The notes beneath the pieces were generated by a model. It had not been told where the DNA came from. It ran no database searches and was given only the letters and a program-made list of their open reading frames with translations. The position numbers and the translations under genes were made by a program. A DNA stretch of 16,711 nt from CAYMUN01 sp964393835 (GTDB lineage: Bacteria; Patescibacteriota; Saccharimonadia; Saccharimonadales; UBA4665), in contig CAYMUN010000017.1 of assembly GCA_964393835.1 (NCBI GenBank), positions 1 through 16,711 on the forward strand. Direction: 5' to 3'. This document shows positions 1 through 6,205 of this stretch, piece after piece; the stretch's first letter is position 1; each line of letters opens with the position of its first letter.

Positions 1-371
1 TAAAGAAAATCGCGGAACAGCTCGTCGGGCTGACCGTACTCGAAGTAAACGAACTGGGGACTATCCTCAAAGACGAATACGGCATTGAGCCGGCTGCCGC
101 AGCTGTCGCTGTCGCTGCTGCTCCTGGTGGCGGTGATGCTGCTCCAGCCGCCGAAGAAAAGAGCGAATACGATGTCATCCTCAAAGATGCCGGCGCCCAA
201 AAAGTCGCTGTCATCAAGGCCGTCAAAGACATCACCGGTCTTGGCCTAGGCGAAGCCAAAGCCATCGTCGACGGCGCCCCTAAGCCCGTCCTCGAAAAGG
301 CTAAAAAAGAAGACGCCGAAGCCGCCAAAACAGCTCTCGAAGCTGCCGGCGCCACCGTCGAACTAGCCTAA
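1..371 (+). CDS. rplL: Ribosomal protein L7/L12, 5' end cut off
   Basis: This is the ribosomal stalk protein that recruits and activates translational GTPases on the 50S subunit. The reading frame enters at base 3 and runs 122 codons to TAA at 369-371. The visible protein starts KKIAEQLVGLTVLEVNEL, the N-terminal dimerisation helices. An Ala/Gly/Pro-rich flexible hinge follows (AAAAVAVAAAPGGGDAAP). Next comes the C-terminal factor-binding domain with the usual EKSEYDVIL, VIKAVKDITGLGLGEAKAIVDGAPKPV and KTALEAAGATVEL segments. Compared with the usual 120-130 residues, only a few N-terminal residues lie outside the window. rplJ would normally be upstream. A strong terminator 20 bp after the stop marks the end of the ribosomal operon, so the genes that follow are separate units. 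Confidence 0.97.
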   Translation, partial: KKIAEQLVGLTVLEVNELGTILKDEYGIEPAAAAVAVAAAPGGGDAAPAAEEKSEYDVILKDAGAQKVAVIKAVKDITGLGLGEAKAIVDGAPKPVLEKAKKEDAEAAKTALEAAGATVELA

Positions 372-390
372 CTTTAGTCGAGTTATTCTA

Positions 391-425
391 GAAAAGCCGC
401 CCGAATACAAAGGCGGCTTTTCTCG
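391..425 (+). terminator. Intrinsic terminator of the rplL operon
   Basis: A perfect 11-bp stem (GAAAAGCCGCC at 391-401 with GGCGGCTTTTC at 412-422) closes a 10-base loop and is followed by TCGTTT. The stem's own TTTT supplies most of the U tract. Its place 20 bp after the rplL stop fits the end of the operon. Because the arms are A-tract and T-tract bounded it could work in both directions, but there is no nearby gene entering from the right. Confidence 0.9.
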
Positions 426-465
426 TTTATCCCACGAGTATGTAGCCAGAACAAGTAACAAGATA

Positions 466-480
466 GGCTAAATGCGGCCT
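466..480 (+). repeat. Possible degenerate left inverted repeat of the insertion sequence
   Basis: GGCTAAATGCGGCCT resembles the reverse complement of AGGCTACTTTTTAGC at 1489-1503, on the other side of the transposase. The match is GCTAAA and GCCT with a mismatched, one-base-longer centre. It is too imperfect to prove the end of the element. No target-site duplication was found. Confidence 0.2.
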
Positions 481-564
481 AAAATGACTTATTCACAGTA
501 GATTATTTCACTACATAAAGTACGTATTTACATCTGTTGTTTACTACCTATAGACAAGTAATTT

Positions 565-580
565 TGTTATACTGTAGGTA
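565..580 (+). promoter_or_regulatory. Extended -10 promoter abutting the transposase start
   Basis: TGT-TATACT (565-573) is an extended -10 element (TGn plus a 5/6 match to TATAAT). Transcription would begin 6-7 bases later, at the A of the ATG at 580, so the mRNA is predicted to be leaderless. No SD sequence lies upstream and no convincing -35 was found at 16-18 bp, which suits an extended -10 promoter. Confidence 0.55.
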
Positions 581-1434
581 TGAGATATACGCTGAGGCAA
601 ATGCAACAAGAGTTCCCAAATGACGCTGTTTGTTTGCAAACTATTTTTAGCAAGCGCTACGGCAATCTCAAGGCTTGCCCCAAGTGTGGTATCGTCCGGC
701 CTAAGTATTATCGTGTTAAAAACCGCATGTCCTTTGCCTGTAAGGACTGCGGCCATCATCTATATCCGTTAGTAGGCACGATCTTTGAAAAGACTACTAC
801 GCCACTCACATACTGGTTTCATGCCATGTACTTATTCTCAGTTAGTAAGAATGGCGTATCAGCTAAGGAGCTAGAACGCCAGATCGGCGTAAGCTATAAA
901 ACAGCTCATCGGATAGAGAAGCGTATTCGGCTACTCATGCGAGAGGGCGGCAAGCTCGGTGATCTAGGCACGCCTATAGAAGTAGACGAGACCTACATAG
1001 GTGGCAAGCGCAAGCAAGCGGACAAAGACCGCAAAATGCCGGTCCTAGCCGCCTTAGAGGTTAATGGTCACGTCAGGACGGCCGTTGTTGCCAGGGCTAA
1101 CTCAGAAACGGCCATACCGTTCCTCGAAGAGCACGTTTACTACGGCTCGCTGTTGCATACTGACGAGAGTAAAATCTATAAGCACAAATACGTGCAGTCA
1201 ATTTATAAACACGCCTCAGTCAGCCACATCGCTAAAGAGTATGTAAGATATGGCGTTACGACGAACCACGTCGAGGGCTTTTTCGGCCAGTTGAAGCGCT
1301 CTTTGAACGGGACTTTTCACGCAGTCTCGCCTTACTATCTTCATTTATACGTTTCAGAGTTTGCATATCGCTATAACCACCGTCGGGAGCTGATGTGCCC
1401 GCTCCTTTTGGAAGCGGCTGTGAAGCCCTTGTAA
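580..1434 (+). CDS. IS1595-family (ISXO2-like) transposase
   Basis: This is a DDE-superfamily transposase that would move its own insertion sequence. An N-terminal zinc ribbon has four cysteines, C33/C36 and C54/C57 (CPKC and CKDC). A helical DNA-binding section follows (about 75-120, with GVSYKTAHRIEKRIR). The ISXO2-like catalytic core begins at D136 (VDETYIGGK), continues with D195 (HTDES), and ends with N229-H-V-E232-GFFGQLKR, the family's N..E block in place of a classical third acidic residue. At 284 residues it looks full length, with no frameshift. ATG 580 is chosen because the -10 box points at it. It sits just after the rplL terminator, a safe landing site. Terminal inverted repeats could not be fixed (see the repeat entries), so the borders of the element are open. 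The family call is secure; activity is not known. Confidence 0.92.
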   Translation: MRYTLRQMQQEFPNDAVCLQTIFSKRYGNLKACPKCGIVRPKYYRVKNRMSFACKDCGHHLYPLVGTIFEKTTTPLTYWFHAMYLFSVSKNGVSAKELERQIGVSYKTAHRIEKRIRLLMREGGKLGDLGTPIEVDETYIGGKRKQADKDRKMPVLAALEVNGHVRTAVVARANSETAIPFLEEHVYYGSLLHTDESKIYKHKYVQSIYKHASVSHIAKEYVRYGVTTNHVEGFFGQLKRSLNGTFHAVSPYYLHLYVSEFAYRYNHRRELMCPLLLEAAVKPL

Positions 1435-1488
1435 TCAGATCTAAAAACTTCTTTTTACCCATCAGCCCATTATATAACAAGCGCCAAC

Positions 1489-1503
1489 AGGCTACTTTTT
1501 AGC
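1489..1503 (-). repeat. Possible degenerate right inverted repeat of the insertion sequence
   Basis: AGGCTACTTTTTAGC lies 55 bp after the transposase stop, in a plausible place for a right end. Its reverse complement partly matches 466-480. The support is weak: two short blocks match around a divergent centre. Confidence 0.2.
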
Positions 1504-1570
1504 TACCACTAGCGTATATTCCGGAATCAACACCTACTTTTTCATTTCTCTCTGTTATTTCTCTTTTTCT

Positions 1571-1606
1571 TTCTCCTCTATTTATATATAAATATATGGA
1601 AGAGAA
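1571..1606. repeat. AT-rich palindrome between transposase and helicase genes
   Basis: TATTTATA-TATAAATA at 1579-1594 is a perfect 16-bp palindrome. It is flanked by TTCTC (1571-1575) and GAGAA (1602-1606), giving an interrupted longer hairpin. It lies between the convergent 3' ends of the transposase and helicase genes, so it may help stop transcription. Neither side has a proper U tract after the stem, so it is not called a terminator. The rest of 1435-1620 is low-complexity pyrimidine-rich sequence on the + strand with no gene seen. Confidence 0.5.
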
Positions 1607-1620
1607 GATAGCGATTGATA

Positions 1621-3216
1621 TTATACGTTCTTGCCAGTAAATACTATCAGGCGTGAACGAGCCCGGGTCATACCAACAAGTAGCGCTTCTTCTTTATCTG
1701 CTTTCGTAAATACGTCAGTACAGACTACAATCTTGCTATCAAGTCCTTTCAGGTCGTACGCATTACCATGAATGATAGTATTGGCTTTTTCGAAGCCTTT
1801 CCAATCGACATCTCGACCTAGCGATAGCTTCACGCCATTAATAAGCTTCACATCGGTTCTATTGCGCTCTGACATTACGCTACTGTAGTTATTAGAAATA
1901 CTTACAATCATTATCTCTTTTGGTTGTACGCCGGACTTCAGCAGTTCATTGATCTTCGCACCGACATCCTTGGGATATTGCACGTAGTCTACGCTTTTAC
2001 CGACGTATGGGATTTTACTTACCTCAGGCTCTGAGCCCTCAGGATTGTTCCTGATCAAGCCAACCCTTAAGGGTGTCATCTTTCGAACAAACGTATTGAT
2101 TTTAGCGCTGTTACGGTAGTTATATTTTAATGGGTAAAAAACTACGTCATCGCGTGCGATTAAGCCATTAAGGGTGTTCTTTTCACTGGCCTCAAAAACG
2201 TCCTGATTCTCATCAAGGTAAATTCTAAATTTACCACTCGTCACTCCGCCCTTTAACAGGCCACTTAAAGTCTTCAATTCTTTATCGTCAAGGTAATCTT
2301 GAGCCTCGTCTAAGACTAAGTACTCATATTTTTCAGTATGATTTGCAAGCATAGTCGTGGTCATTACCGCTAAGTATCCAGGCTCTTTCTTTAATCTTAC
2401 CCTTACATCATTCGCAACTTTGTTACAAAGAGCGCGGTTATAACACACGTAAAGAGTCTTAATGCCAGCTTTTTCATTCGCTAACAGTTGCTCAATAGCA
2501 AGGATGGTTTTGCCTGATCCAGGCGGACCTTCGATGACCATACGTTTAACGTCTGATAATGCGTCAAATACGATACTTTGTTCTTCACTTAGAAGTAAAA
2601 CTTTGTCATCGACTACCGTGCTTATGTCACGGATATAGTCTTTATAGTTAGGGACCAGTAAGGCCTTTATCTGTTTGAGTGCGCTTTCGTCTAACTTTCT
2701 TGAACTGCCAAATCTATTTTGTGTGTAATCCACCAGGCTATTAATGTACTGGGTCGGATTGCGCATAAAATTAGCGTCAAGGTATTGTTCCTTGGCCCAT
2801 GCAAGATCTGGCAACGCACGCAATTTATAGTCAGGGAATACACACGAAAAATGGCCTATCGAATCACGATCAAGTTTAACTCCCTTAGCAGCCATAAATC
2901 TCCATAGTTCGTAAAAATTTGATTTAGCCTGTTCAAAAGGGAAAATTTTATTTGACTCACCCCAATGATTTTTTGAATACCACATACCATCACGTATAGA
3001 TATTTCACCACCCTTAGCCTCTAAAACATAAATGCCGGCAGGGCCGACCAGCAAAAAATCAATTTCTCTATCCTGTCCGTAAGCAGGAGTGAATGAAACA
3101 CTCGCAACTCCGAAGCTGATCTTACTTTGAAGATCACTTGTCTTGACTGTTTCAAGAACGGCTAAGACATCTTTTTCGGCTGAGTGCCGAACGCGCTGGC
3201 TACCATACAAAATCAT
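1621..3216 (-). CDS. NERD nuclease-SF1 helicase fusion, candidate single-gene defence protein
   Basis: This 531-residue protein joins a nuclease-like domain to a DNA/RNA helicase. The N-terminal part (about 5-130) is a NERD domain: REIDFLLVGPAGIYVLEAKGG carries D53, E66 and K68, a PD-(D/E)xK-type active site. From about residue 205 it is a superfamily 1 helicase of the UvrD/DUF2075 type: LSEEQ (Q213), Walker A GPPGSGKT 230-237, Walker B LVLDEAQD 300-307, YLDENQD 333-339, KYNYRNS 364-370, DLKGLDSKIVV 488-498 and motif VI GMTRARSRLIVF 515-526. All core motifs look intact, so it should bind and hydrolyse ATP. Similar nuclease-helicase fusions include the Nhi phage-immunity enzyme; kinship is inferred from architecture only. 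It lies 109 bp downstream of, and co-directional with, a HicBA-like pair in an AT-rich island. A possible SD (GGAG) is 12 bases before ATG. Confidence 0.9.
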   Translation of the reverse strand: MILYGSQRVRHSAEKDVLAVLETVKTSDLQSKISFGVASVSFTPAYGQDREIDFLLVGPAGIYVLEAKGGEISIRDGMWYSKNHWGESNKIFPFEQAKSNFYELWRFMAAKGVKLDRDSIGHFSCVFPDYKLRALPDLAWAKEQYLDANFMRNPTQYINSLVDYTQNRFGSSRKLDESALKQIKALLVPNYKDYIRDISTVVDDKVLLLSEEQSIVFDALSDVKRMVIEGPPGSGKTILAIEQLLANEKAGIKTLYVCYNRALCNKVANDVRVRLKKEPGYLAVMTTTMLANHTEKYEYLVLDEAQDYLDDKELKTLSGLLKGGVTSGKFRIYLDENQDVFEASEKNTLNGLIARDDVVFYPLKYNYRNSAKINTFVRKMTPLRVGLIRNNPEGSEPEVSKIPYVGKSVDYVQYPKDVGAKINELLKSGVQPKEIMIVSISNNYSSVMSERNRTDVKLINGVKLSLGRDVDWKGFEKANTIIHGNAYDLKGLDSKIVVCTDVFTKADKEEALLVGMTRARSRLIVFTGKNV

Positions 3217-3272
3217 TATTTAGTGACGCTCCGTATTTAAAAGCACTGGCATGCACTCATGTTAACAGAGAT

Positions 3273-3278
3273 TTTATA
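3273..3278 (-). promoter_or_regulatory. Possible -10 box for the NERD-helicase gene
   Basis: On the minus strand TATAAA (5/6 match to TATAAT) lies about 57 bases before the helicase ATG, in the 109-bp gap after the hicA-like gene. A transcript from here would have a leader of about 50 bases. No clear -35 was found. Read-through from the toxin-antitoxin promoter is the alternative. Confidence 0.3.
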
Positions 3279-3325
3279 CGAAGGAGTAGGTTAGAGCGTA
3301 CCATTTTAGCGTTTAGGCTACTTGG

Positions 3326-3553
3326 TTAGTTGAGGGCGCGTTCGACTTCATCTTTATCAAAACCAATCTCGACTAGCTTTTTACATATTTTTTGGGTAAC
3401 ACCACTAGATATCGTTTTGTGCCTGGGTATGACGAGAATGACTCCGTTTTCATTCGTTGCCAATGTATGCTCCCCACCTTCATCAAAGCTAAACCCATTA
3501 CTTTTGAGAAACTTCTTTAACTTTTTACTGTTAGATGACTTGTAAAAAGTCAT
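3326..3553 (-). CDS. hicA: HicA-like toxin (mRNA interferase fold)
   Basis: This is a small basic protein of 75 residues with the HicA layout: an N-terminal helix (KKLKKFLKSNGF, 10-21), a strand with the expected catalytic histidine (GGEHTLAT, H29), a second strand (GVILVIPRHKTISSG, 37-51) and a C-terminal helix (VTQKICKKLVEIGF, 52-65). HicA toxins use a double-stranded-RNA-binding fold and cleave mRNA; the conserved Gly-x-x-His before the hairpin and the PRHK segment fit. The gene starts 6 bp after the stop of the upstream, probably antitoxin, gene, so the two are co-transcribed and probably translationally coupled. There is no SD before the ATG. The family call is good; toxicity is inferred. 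Confidence 0.8.
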   Translation of the reverse strand: MTFYKSSNSKKLKKFLKSNGFSFDEGGEHTLATNENGVILVIPRHKTISSGVTQKICKKLVEIGFDKDEVERALN

Positions 3554-3559
3554 ACGAAA

Positions 3560-3907
3560 CTAGGCTTTAACTAATGATAGATCTTTGGATTTCGTTTCAG
3601 AACCTTCAGGTTTTAAAGCCCTTTTATAGTAAGGCCTGTAAAGCTCAGGTATCTTTTTGTAGGTGAGAATCAAATCGTTAACCTTATCTACAAGTTCGTC
3701 ATTACTGTTGGCCTCTGTGATGAGAAACGTGTCTTGAGGCAATTTGTGATGTTCAATTGTGTTAATTGTAGCTATAAAGTGATTATTTTCTTGGGAAATA
3801 TTTATATTGACGTGCTGAGGGATAGCACTTCTGTATGCGTCAAGTAAGTCAGGGTCTATCTTGTAGCCCAATAGATTTACCCTAAGTTGTGCAAGTAAGC
3901 TTTTCAT
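3560..3907 (-). CDS. Probable HicB-like antitoxin, divergent
   Basis: This 115-residue protein is encoded directly before the HicA-like toxin, in the order and spacing of a toxin-antitoxin operon. Residues 33-85 (VNINISQENNHFIATINTIEHH..TFLITEANSNDELVDKVNDLI) follow the HicB pattern of a strand, a short hairpin, then an acidic helix, where a typical HicB has a YxAxVPDLPGC..G.T..EA segment. The N-terminal 30 residues and the Lys-rich tail (from about 95) do not look like the helix-turn-helix or ribbon-helix-helix that HicB proteins usually carry, so DNA binding and autoregulation are uncertain. The assignment rests on gene context plus a weak fold resemblance. It could be an unrelated antitoxin type that has paired with HicA. 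Confidence 0.6.
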   Translation of the reverse strand: MKSLLAQLRVNLLGYKIDPDLLDAYRSAIPQHVNINISQENNHFIATINTIEHHKLPQDTFLITEANSNDELVDKVNDLILTYKKIPELYRPYYKRALKPEGSETKSKDLSLVKA

Positions 3908-3923
3908 ATTACTTATTATATCA
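3908..3923 (-). promoter_or_regulatory. Extended -10 promoter of the HicBA-like operon
   Basis: On the minus strand TGA-TATAAT (3923 to 3915) is a perfect extended -10. It ends 7 bases before the ATG at 3907, so transcription should start at or one base before the start codon and the message is leaderless. No SD is present. Confidence 0.65.
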
Positions 3924-4029
3924 TATAACTATACGGATATAAACCCTGGGTAGTTTATGCGATACGCCTCCTCTTTTGTGTTTATTTATTATAGTCATCT
4001 TTTGCATTTTATCTAGCACGAATATCTAA

Positions 4030-4048
4030 CATAAGCATACCATAAGCA
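4030..4048 (+). repeat. Short tandem direct repeat, CATAAGCA twice
   Basis: CATAAGCA at 4030-4037 recurs at 4041-4048 with an 11-bp period, about one DNA helical turn. It lies in the 287-bp intergenic stretch 3908-4194. Two copies on the same helical face could be a protein-binding site, but this could be chance. Confidence 0.4.
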
Positions 4049-4087
4049 CAATCGTCTACTTCCTTGTCTTGGCTACACACTCGTCGT

Positions 4088-4096
4088 TTATCCACA
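4088..4096 (+). promoter_or_regulatory. DnaA-box 9-mer
   Basis: TTATCCACA is the exact consensus DnaA box. It lies in the intergenic stretch before the block that contains dnaX and dnaB. A single box does not make an origin; it might be a DnaA-responsive regulatory site for the replication genes. A looser copy (TTATTCACA, 489-497) lies near the transposase. About one match to the 8 fixed bases of the consensus is expected by chance every 30 kb or so of double-stranded sequence. Confidence 0.35.
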
Positions 4097-4111
4097 GGAT
4101 TGTGATATTTT

Positions 4112-4140
4112 TTGACTTGATTTATGAAACATGGTAATTT
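4112..4140 (+). promoter_or_regulatory. Possible promoter for the duplicated-barrel gene
   Basis: TTGACT (4112-4117) is a 5/6 match to the -35 consensus. After a 17-base spacer comes TAATTT (4135-4140), a poor -10 helped by a preceding TGG that gives an extended -10. The predicted start near 4147 leaves a leader of about 48 bases, unlike the leaderless arrangement of several neighbours. Confidence 0.35.
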
Positions 4141-4194
4141 TAAGAGGAAAGTGTACCTCAATAAACACTTCGAGAGACAGATACAGAGATAGAT

Positions 4195-4704
4195 ATGCCT
4201 GACGTACCGGACAAACAAGTTAAACGCCTGCGGGCTCTCATCCAAGAGGCTGAGACCAGTCTTGCTGCCGCCACGGAGCTATTGATCAGCTTGGTGGGCG
4301 ATGATGAGCGCATGGCTCCCGTGGTTCGCGAAGACACCCTTGGCAAAGTAATCGAGGGAGTGTTTGACGGCCAGAATATGGTTGGCTCCGATGGTAAGAC
4401 CTATCCTGTGCCGGCTAACTACGCCAGCAAGTCAAAGCTCGTCCAGGGCGATATTCTCAAATTGACCATCGCCGAAGACGGCGCGTTTTTATACAAGCAG
4501 ATCGGCCCGATTCCGCGCAAGCAAGTTGTTGGCACCTTGATTCTCGAGGGCGGCCACTACTTCGTTGATGTCAACGGCAAAAAGCTGCGCGTCTTACTCG
4601 CTAGCGTCACTTATTTCAAAGCCAAGCCTGGCGACCAGGTGAGCGTCAACGTCCCCGAAGACGATGCCACCACCGAATGGGCCGCCCTCGAAGCCGCCCT
4701 CTAA
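4195..4704 (+). CDS. Conserved protein of unknown function with two repeated beta-rich modules
   Basis: I do not recognise a named family. The 169-residue soluble protein has an N-terminal helix likely to form a coiled coil (KRLRALIQEAETSLAAATELLISL, 10-33), followed by two beta-rich modules. Module 1 (52-92) contains DGK at 66-68 and GD at 85-86; module 2 (111-153) contains NGK at 127-129 and GD at 146-147. The spacing from K to G is 17 in both, so they look like an internal duplication, perhaps of an OB- or SH3-like barrel. No catalytic residues stand out. Its composition matches the core genes rather than the AT-rich island. It sits 57 bp before dnaX on the same strand, a hint of a nucleic-acid-related role. 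I recall similar short proteins from CPR genomes, but cannot confirm it here. There is no clear SD before ATG 4195. Confidence 0.85.
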   Translation: MPDVPDKQVKRLRALIQEAETSLAAATELLISLVGDDERMAPVVREDTLGKVIEGVFDGQNMVGSDGKTYPVPANYASKSKLVQGDILKLTIAEDGAFLYKQIGPIPRKQVVGTLILEGGHYFVDVNGKKLRVLLASVTYFKAKPGDQVSVNVPEDDATTEWAALEAAL

Positions 4705-4746
4705 AAGCAAGAGAATACTACAACACGATAAGTAGCGTCGTAGGTC

Positions 4747-4761
4747 TATAATAATAGGACT
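4747..4761 (+). promoter_or_regulatory. -10 box immediately before dnaX
   Basis: A perfect TATAAT (4747-4752) ends 9 bases before the dnaX ATG at 4762. Transcription would begin around 4759, leaving a leader of only about 3 bases and no room for an SD. It gives dnaX its own promoter apart from the upstream gene. Confidence 0.6.
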
Positions 4762-6180
4762 ATGGGGCAGGCTTTATATCGTAAACACCGTCCGAAGTCT
4801 CTTACAGAGGTTGTCGGGCAGGAGCATATCACTGACACGCTACAAAAGGCGTTACAGCAGGGGCGGATTAGCCACGCCTACCTATTTACCGGGCCTCGGG
4901 GTACTGGTAAAACCTCGGTGGCGCGCATTTTAGCCCATGAGATCAATGATCTGCCATACGCTGACGATAGTGCCCACCTGGATATCATTGAGATTGACGC
5001 CGCCAGCAATCGCCGTATTGACGAAATCCGGGAGCTGCGCGATAAGGTAAACATCGCGCCGACCAGTGCCAAGTATAAGGTGTACATCATCGACGAGGTG
5101 CATATGCTAACCAAAGAAGCCTTTAACGCCTTGTTAAAGACCCTAGAGGAGCCACCAGCACACGTGGTGTTCATCTTGGCTACCACTGATGCTCATAAGT
5201 TGCCGGAGACGATTGTTAGCCGCACCCAACGTTTTAGCTTTAAGCCGATCGACAGAACACAAGTTGCGGCGCATTTACAGCAAATTGCCAAGCGAGAAAA
5301 GCTCAGCATCAGCCCGGAAGCCCTAGAACTGCTGGCCGAGCACGGCGGGGGGAGCTTTCGCGATAGCATCAGCCTGCTGGATCAGGCAGCTGATCAAAGC
5401 GCCAGTTTAGAGGCTGACAAGGTACGTGATTTATTAGGAATCCCCCCAGAGGCCGCCATACAAGCCTTACTCAAGGGCGGTGAGCCAGCTAATTTGATTA
5501 AACTGGTGAGCGAGCTGTATAGCAACGGCTACCAAGCCGCCGCCATCGCAAAACAGCTCGGGCAGTTAGTTCGTCAACGGCTGGTAGCAGGAAATCTCGC
5601 GCTCTCCCCGGAGGCGGCTTTAGATTTATTAGCACAGTTGATTGAAGTACCCCAATCTAGGGATCCGGAGCGCTTCCTTGAAATAGTCTTGCTCGGCAGT
5701 TTAGCCAATCAGGTAGCTACGCCGCCGCCACCGAGTGCTTCTGCCAGTGAGCCTCCTGTGAAGCTCCTGCCGGTTGTACAGTCACAGCCGCCGGCCAAAC
5801 TCGCGTCAAAACCCCCGGTAAGTGACAATCAAGCGCTTGACGCGTCGGTGTGGCCGCGCGTGTTACTGGCGCTTAAGCAAAAGCATAATACTCTGTACGG
5901 CGTAGTGCGTATGGCAGAGCCATCTTTTGTTGGCAAAGGCATCGTACGGCTGACTTTTGCTTTCGCGTTTCACGAAAAGCGCATCAAAGAAACAGCTAAT
6001 CGCCAGAAACTGGCAACTATTATTGAGGAATTAACAGGTCAAGTGGTCAGCGTGGAGTGCGCTTTGGATAAGCAAGCCCGGCCGCCTAAAGTGGTAGTGG
6101 CGACTACCAAACTGCCGCCGCCGGCTGATTTAACAGCCATAAGCAATATTTTTGGTGGCGCCGAGCTGCTAGAATCATAG
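4762..6180 (+). CDS. dnaX: DNA polymerase III clamp-loader subunit (gamma/tau) lacking the zinc module
   Basis: This is the AAA+ motor of the clamp loader, which places the sliding clamp on primed DNA and organises the replisome. Visible motifs are the N-terminal LYRKHRPKSLTEVVGQEH, Walker A GPRGTGKT 44-51, Walker B VYIIDEVH 107-114, sensor 1 ATTD 140-143 and the arginine-finger region SRTQRF 153-158 (usually SRC). Between Walker A and Walker B the family normally has a four-cysteine zinc module. Here it is gone, replaced by a short acidic stretch (INDLPYADDSAHLD, 61-74), and only the AAA+ core is left. A Pro/Ala-rich linker (about 318-350) leads to a C-terminal domain of about 110 residues (VWPRVLLALKQKHNTLYG and on), like the tau tail that contacts the polymerase. 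At 472 residues it is between E. coli gamma and tau, and I see no slippery sequence for a frameshift product. Confidence 0.97.
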   Translation: MGQALYRKHRPKSLTEVVGQEHITDTLQKALQQGRISHAYLFTGPRGTGKTSVARILAHEINDLPYADDSAHLDIIEIDAASNRRIDEIRELRDKVNIAPTSAKYKVYIIDEVHMLTKEAFNALLKTLEEPPAHVVFILATTDAHKLPETIVSRTQRFSFKPIDRTQVAAHLQQIAKREKLSISPEALELLAEHGGGSFRDSISLLDQAADQSASLEADKVRDLLGIPPEAAIQALLKGGEPANLIKLVSELYSNGYQAAAIAKQLGQLVRQRLVAGNLALSPEAALDLLAQLIEVPQSRDPERFLEIVLLGSLANQVATPPPPSASASEPPVKLLPVVQSQPPAKLASKPPVSDNQALDASVWPRVLLALKQKHNTLYGVVRMAEPSFVGKGIVRLTFAFAFHEKRIKETANRQKLATIIEELTGQVVSVECALDKQARPPKVVVATTKLPPPADLTAISNIFGGAELLES

Positions 6181-6193
6181 TTACCTAAACCTC

Positions 6194-6199
6194 AGGAAG
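6194..6199 (+). promoter_or_regulatory. Shine-Dalgarno site of dnaB
   Basis: AGGAAG sits 6 bases before ATG 6206. It decides the start and shows that this genome does use SD-led initiation where genes follow one another closely, in contrast to the leaderless pattern seen at other units. Confidence 0.7.
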
Positions 6200-6205
6200 T
6201 AATAG

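Noticed and set aside
489..497. Second DnaA-like box TTATTCACA as evidence of an origin
   Set aside because: It lies near the transposase start, 3.6 kb from the other box. Roughly one chance match to the 8 fixed bases of the consensus is expected per 30 kb of double-stranded sequence.
1571..1606. Bidirectional terminator for the transposase and helicase genes
   Set aside because: The palindrome is AT-only in its core and neither strand has a U tract directly after the stem.
4762..6180. Programmed frameshift in dnaX producing a short gamma form
   Set aside because: I see no A/AAA/AAG-type slippery run with a following hairpin, and the single frame already has a length between gamma and tau.
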